NCBI GenBank assembly: GCA_964345225.1 | Contig: CAYFQB010000064.1 | Coordinates: 1-52,420, forward strand | Direction of reading: 5' to 3' | Source of the DNA: CAYFQB01 sp964345225 | GTDB lineage: Bacteria > Nitrospirota > Thermodesulfovibrionia > Thermodesulfovibrionales > UBA6898 | DNA: 52,420 bases | Shown: piece after piece, positions 49,121 through 52,420 of the stretch | Position numbering within the stretch: position 1 is the first letter of the stretch | Layout of the letters: each line of letters begins with the position of its first letter | Notes under the pieces: generated by a model | Told to the model about the DNA's origin: nothing | Database searches by the model: none | The model's input: the letters and a program-made list of their open reading frames with translations, nothing else | Program-made: the position numbers and the translations under genes

Positions 49121-49993
49121 ATGTTTAGAGGTTCTATCGTAGCGATAGTCACACCTTTTAAAAAGGGTAAAGTTGATGAGAAGGCCCTTGGTAACCTTAT
49201 TGAGTGGCATATAAAAGAGGGGACTAATGCTATTGTGCCCTGCGGTACAACTGGTGAGTCAGCTACGCTTGACTATGAGGAGCACCACAGAGTTATCAAA
49301 TTTACAGTTGAAACTGTTAACAGAAGATTGCCTGTTATAGCAGGTACTGGTGCTAACTCAACTGATGAGACCATAATGATTACAAAGGAGGCAAAGAAAT
49401 CAGGAGCTGATGGAGCGCTTCTTGTTTCCCCTTATTACAACAAACCCACACAGGAAGGAATTTACAGGCATTACAAGGCAGTAGCAGAGGCTGTTAGAAT
49501 CCCGATTGTCCTTTACAATGTGCCAGGCAGGACCGCTTCAAACATACTTCCGGCGACTGTTGCGAGACTTGCAGAGATAAAGAATATAGTTGCGATAAAA
49601 GAGGCAAGCGGTGACATGAAACAGGTAAGCCAGATTATCCGTCTTTGTGGAGAAAGAATTACTGTTTTATCAGGAGATGATTTTACAACATTCCCGCTCC
49701 TGGCACTTGGCGGAAAAGGTGCTATTTCAGTGTCAGCAAATGTGGCTCCCAGACTGGCATCAAAAATGTTCTCTCTCTGGCAGAAGGGGAAAGTCAGGGA
49801 GGCACTGAAGGTACATTACAAGCTTGAACCGCTGAATGCGGCGATGTTTTTTGAGACAAACCCTATACCTGTAAAGACCGCACTTGCAATGATGAAGAAA
49901 ATAAGAGAGGAATTCAGGCTTCCGCTCTGTGAAATGGCACCTGCGAATAAAGAAAAACTTAAGAAGGTTCTGAAGGATGCAAAGCTTATTTAG
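49121..49993 (+). CDS. dapA: 4-hydroxy-tetrahydrodipicolinate synthase
   Basis: A 290-residue class I aldolase-fold enzyme of normal length: GTTGES with T44, VSPYYNKPTQEG, LYNVPGRTA with Y132, and VAIKEASGD with the Schiff-base lysine K160, then VLSGDDFTTFPLLALGGKGAISVSANVAP. It condenses pyruvate and aspartate semialdehyde, opening the diaminopimelate/lysine branch. AGGGAGG lies about 6 nt before ATG. It is the fourth gene of the lysA-dapF-(PilZ)-dapA cluster; no dapB follows. Confidence 0.96.
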   Translation: MFRGSIVAIVTPFKKGKVDEKALGNLIEWHIKEGTNAIVPCGTTGESATLDYEEHHRVIKFTVETVNRRLPVIAGTGANSTDETIMITKEAKKSGADGALLVSPYYNKPTQEGIYRHYKAVAEAVRIPIVLYNVPGRTASNILPATVARLAEIKNIVAIKEASGDMKQVSQIIRLCGERITVLSGDDFTTFPLLALGGKGAISVSANVAPRLASKMFSLWQKGKVREALKVHYKLEPLNAAMFFETNPIPVKTALAMMKKIREEFRLPLCEMAPANKEKLKKVLKDAKLI

Positions 49994-49994
49994 T

Positions 49995-50699
49995 TTAAAT
50001 ATATTTTTTTAATACTTCCAGATTCAGATTCTTGAGGACTGTCCTTTCAATTGTGGTTTCATCCATATTCTTGAGATAGGGAAATATTCCGATAATCGGA
50101 ACAGGACATACCTGTGCGAGAAGTTTTGGATTTGTTTCTTCCGCAAGTGTGTTTTCAGGAGGCTGACTGTAATTAATAATGACCCCCGCTATTTCCAGTC
50201 CCTCCTTAAAGGCATATTTTAATGTGAGCATAATATGATTTATGGTTCCAATGCCGGGCTTTGCAACCACAATAACAGGCAACATAAGTTCTTTTGCAAG
50301 ATCAACAACATAATAATCTTTTTTTAACGGTACCATAAGACCGCCGACACCTTCTACCACGACTGCCTCATAACGCTTGGAAAGTTTATCAAATGCTTTC
50401 TTGATTTCTTTTGTATTGACATCTGTTTTTTCTATCTCGGAAGCGGCCAGAGGTGCAAGGGGGGTCTCAAAGCAGCATGGTGTAATAAGTGTTATGGGCT
50501 CTTGCATATGAGCAGCATGTTTTAAAAAAATACCGTCATAAGGTAAAAGCACTTCACCTTCACGGCCACACCCGCTTTCGACAGGCTTCATTCCGCATGC
50601 TTTTACTTTGAGTAAATATAATGCCTTTATTATTGCACCTGCAATTATGGTTTTACCAATCTCTGTATCGGTGCCCGTTATAAAAAATCCTTTCGACAT
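49995..50699 (-). CDS. bioD: Dethiobiotin synthetase
   Basis: A 234-residue P-loop protein with GTDTEIGKT (9-17), CGMKPVESG, ITPCCFETPLAPLAASEIE, VVVEGVGGLMVPL and VIINYSQPP, the order of BioD blocks. It closes the ureido ring of dethiobiotin from DAPA, CO2 and ATP. It is convergent with dapA (1 nt between stop codons) and lies 54 nt from a FabG-like SDR on the same strand. No bioA, B or F is in the window. Confidence 0.92.
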   Translation of the reverse strand: MSKGFFITGTDTEIGKTIIAGAIIKALYLLKVKACGMKPVESGCGREGEVLLPYDGIFLKHAAHMQEPITLITPCCFETPLAPLAASEIEKTDVNTKEIKKAFDKLSKRYEAVVVEGVGGLMVPLKKDYYVVDLAKELMLPVIVVAKPGIGTINHIMLTLKYAFKEGLEIAGVIINYSQPPENTLAEETNPKLLAQVCPVPIIGIFPYLKNMDETTIERTVLKNLNLEVLKKYI

Positions 50700-50753
50700 A
50701 TATCCTCCTTAATATACTAAGCAAAGCACAAAGCGTTAATTTCCTATGCTGTT

Positions 50754-51494
50754 TTAAATAATCCTGCTATCTATGCTGAAAACCTGACCTGTAATATTCC
50801 TGGTTTGTAACAGATATACAATAAATACTGCCACCTCTGAAGGTTCTGATAATTTTTTCATGATACTGTCTGCTTTTGCCTTTTTCATTGCGCTAATAGC
50901 CTTTGTACCCATTTCTGTCTTCATATATCCTGGAAGTACGGCATTTACTCTTATATTGTACTCTGCAAGTTCCTTTGCAGCAGTGAGAGTAAGCCCGATT
51001 ATTGAAGCCTTTGAAGCACTGTATGATGCCTGACCAGTTTTACCTTTAATCCCTGAATATGATGAGATATTAATAATGTGTCCACTGTTCGATTTTATCA
51101 TAATAGGTGCCATCGTCCTAATGATATTAAAGCAACCCTTAAGGTTTGTGCTGATAACATTATCCCATTCCTGTTCGGTCTGTTTAATTAGCAGGTTGTC
51201 TTTTGCAATACCTGCATTGTTTACAATTACATCGAGCCTTCCGAATTCTTTCTCGATCACCTGTGCCATTGCTTCTACCTGCTTTAAATCACTGACATCT
51301 GCTTTTATGGCAAGAGAATCCCCGTTAATCTCTTGCAGTATTCTGAACGCCTTTTTCTCTGAAGAGAGGTAGTTTAAAATAATGCTGTATCTGTCTTTTG
51401 CCATTCTCATGGCAATATCCCTGCCCAGCCCCCTCGAGGCTCCGGTTATGAGAGCTACTGGAACATCTGATTTTTTGTAATTGCTTATTTTCAT
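50754..51494 (-). CDS. FabG-like 3-oxoacyl-ACP reductase (SDR)
   Basis: A 246-residue classical SDR: GASRGLGR (18-25) cofactor loop, NNAG (92-95), S144 and the Y-x-x-x-K pair Y158/K162 (YSASKAS), and PGYMKTEMGTKA. It best matches 3-oxoacyl-ACP reductases. Upstream of bioD on the same strand, it could serve biotin's pimeloyl-ACP chain, but general fatty-acid or polyhydroxyalkanoate metabolism is equally possible. The start ATG 51494 has GATATT 8 nt and TTGACT a further 17 nt upstream and no Shine-Dalgarno, so a leaderless mRNA is predicted. Confidence 0.85.
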   Translation of the reverse strand: MKISNYKKSDVPVALITGASRGLGRDIAMRMAKDRYSIILNYLSSEKKAFRILQEINGDSLAIKADVSDLKQVEAMAQVIEKEFGRLDVIVNNAGIAKDNLLIKQTEQEWDNVISTNLKGCFNIIRTMAPIMIKSNSGHIINISSYSGIKGKTGQASYSASKASIIGLTLTAAKELAEYNIRVNAVLPGYMKTEMGTKAISAMKKAKADSIMKKLSEPSEVAVFIVYLLQTRNITGQVFSIDSRII

Positions 51495-51587
51495 TACAGT
51501 TTAATATCTGTGTATTTGAATAATTAGTCAAGAAAAAGACATCCCTAATTTTTACATTTTTTACTTTCCTGCAATGTTGATCTTAGT

Positions 51588-51602
51588 GTTCAAAATATGA
51601 AC
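51588..51602. promoter_or_regulatory. Operator copy 1 (GTTCAAAATATGAAC)
   Basis: A near-perfect 15-bp palindrome identical to 51663-51677, lying between the divergent promoters of the SDR and regulator genes. Confidence 0.65.
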
Positions 51603-51636
51603 ACCTGCTATCTCAAGATTGTTAAAACAAAAAAAC

Positions 51637-51692
51637 TTGACAAGAAAAAGACTCTATGTTATGTTCAAAATATGAACGTTCATAATATGAAC
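51637..51692 (+). promoter_or_regulatory. Autoregulated promoter with tandem operators
   Basis: TTGACA (51637-51642), a 17-nt spacer and TATGTT (51660-51665) predict a start near 51672. Two abutting palindromes, GTTCAAAATATGAAC (51663-51677) and GTTCATAATATGAAC (51678-51692), cover the -10, the start and the first codons. Confidence 0.7.
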
Positions 51693-52331
51693 AAAGAAAA
51701 GCCAGAAAATCAGGATAGTTACAGGTCTCTCCAGCTACTGGATGAGATTTCAAAGGGTGAACCCCTTTCCCAGAGAGATTTAAGCAAAAGGCTCAACATA
51801 GCACTAGGTCTTGTCAACTCATATATGAAAAACCTTGTAGCAAAAGGCTATATAACTATTAAAACAATACCTTCAAAGAGATACGCTTATTATTTGACCC
51901 CTAAAGGTTTTACAGAGAAAACCCGCCTTACCTATAGACTGCTTCAGGACTATACGAACCTGTACAGAAATGCAAGGAAGGATTTCCAGAAGCTGTTTAG
52001 TGAATTGTACGCTCAGGGTATCAGAAAAGTAGTTTTTGCGGGAGCAGATGAGGTTGCAGAAATAGCATATCTGTCCCTGCAGGAGGTTGATATGGAGCTA
52101 ACAGGTGTTGTTGACGATAATAGGGCAGGAAAGGACTTTTTTAAAAATACAGTATTGTCTTTTAAGGATATAAATACACTCGAATACGACAAGGTTATCA
52201 TAACTACATTGGTAAAGAGATATTTTGTATACGAAAAGCTTATTGAAAACGGTGTAGAGGACGGTAGTATACATTCTATTTACTCAATTAAGCTCGATAT
52301 GCAGACGGCTGAAGCAGATCAGAGTAGTTGA
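51672..52331 (+). CDS. Winged-helix transcriptional regulator with nucleotide-binding-like domain
   Basis: A 219-residue protein from ATG 51672: YRSLQLLDEISKGEPLSQRDLSKRLNIALGLVNSYMKNLVAKGYITIKTIPSKRYAYYLTPKGFTEKTRL is a MarR-like winged helix (about 17-85), followed by KVVFAGADEVAEIAYLSLQEVDMELTGVVDDNRAGKDFF, a Rossmann-like segment (CoA/NAD-type ligand or a sugar-nucleotide regulator). Such proteins commonly open exopolysaccharide loci. The frame extends to ATG 51597, but the predicted transcript begins at about 51672, giving a leaderless ATG inside its own operator. Nothing recognisable follows in 52332-52420. Confidence 0.82.
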   Translation: MNVHNMNKEKPENQDSYRSLQLLDEISKGEPLSQRDLSKRLNIALGLVNSYMKNLVAKGYITIKTIPSKRYAYYLTPKGFTEKTRLTYRLLQDYTNLYRNARKDFQKLFSELYAQGIRKVVFAGADEVAEIAYLSLQEVDMELTGVVDDNRAGKDFFKNTVLSFKDINTLEYDKVIITTLVKRYFVYEKLIENGVEDGSIHSIYSIKLDMQTAEADQSS

Positions 52332-52420
52332 AGTTGTAAAAGTTTAAAATGGCAATGTTAATTCTTGTTGCCTTAGATGATTGTCAGGACGGGTATAAAT
52401 ACCTGAATGGCGGTAGCCTG

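Noticed and set aside
52349..52420. Start of an additional gene at the window end (ATG 52349)
   Set aside because: Only 24 codons are visible, without a ribosome-binding site or a recognisable motif.

Overview
The window is ordinary-density bacterial chromosome, AT-rich (I estimate about 60% AT by eye), coding on both strands in short operons. Outer-membrane machinery (a beta-barrel protein, LolCDE-like ABC genes, an AsmA-family protein, a BepA-like lipoprotein protease) shows a Gram-negative cell envelope. A monohaem cytochrome c, two radical SAM enzymes, ferredoxin-type DUF362 and phosphoketolase/acetate kinase suggest an anaerobe or facultative anaerobe. The gene set fits Nitrospirota or Desulfobacterota best; this is inferred from protein flavour only, with no rRNA or marker phylogeny.

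Layout. 1-5.1 kb: 3' end of a KDPG aldolase, an HMGL-like aldolase, a SlyD-type FKBP, a 6S RNA with its own promoter followed by a second structured RNA ending in an intrinsic terminator, two GroES-like proteins without GroEL, a VOC protein and an Ap4A phosphorylase-like enzyme. 5.2-12.3 kb (minus): DUF362 protein, then an envelope-export operon (TetR, outer-membrane lipoprotein-sorting protein, two FtsX-type permeases, LolD-like ATPase, beta-barrel protein) with a consensus promoter overlapping a palindromic operator. 12.4-23.6 kb: PilZ protein, kinase/HAD pair, CBS protein, MBL/GalU pair, AGCS symporter, AmrS radical SAM, MarC, NAD(P)-binding protein, MFS transporter and methyltransferase. 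23.6-33.5 kb: heptanucleotide tandem repeats and an inverted pair of 65-bp repeats 9 kb apart; between them a radical SAM gene, cytochrome c, HtpX-like protease, an epimerase/TIM-barrel cluster, an ECF sigma-SHOCT-Cys/Met cassette, and a helical protein gene behind a cyclic-di-GMP-I-like riboswitch and terminator. 33.5-44.5 kb: AsmA, M48-TPR lipoprotein, DUF362-ferredoxin, a second FKBP, phosphoketolase and acetate kinase, tRNA-Glu and tRNA-Lys. 44.6-52.4 kb: aconitase, a lysine/meso-DAP cluster (lysA-dapF-[broken PilZ gene]-dapA), bioD, a FabG-like SDR and a winged-helix regulator with three identical-type operators.

The main themes are: (1) cyclic-di-GMP signalling (one riboswitch, three PilZ-type genes, one broken) with no GGDEF/EAL enzyme in the window; (2) unusual intergenic content, with at least five dispersed repeat families and two adjacent structured RNAs; (3) repeated placement of a -10-like hexamer 6-8 nt before a start codon that lacks a Shine-Dalgarno, suggesting leaderless mRNAs are common. 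I found no CRISPR array, transposase, integrase or phage gene.
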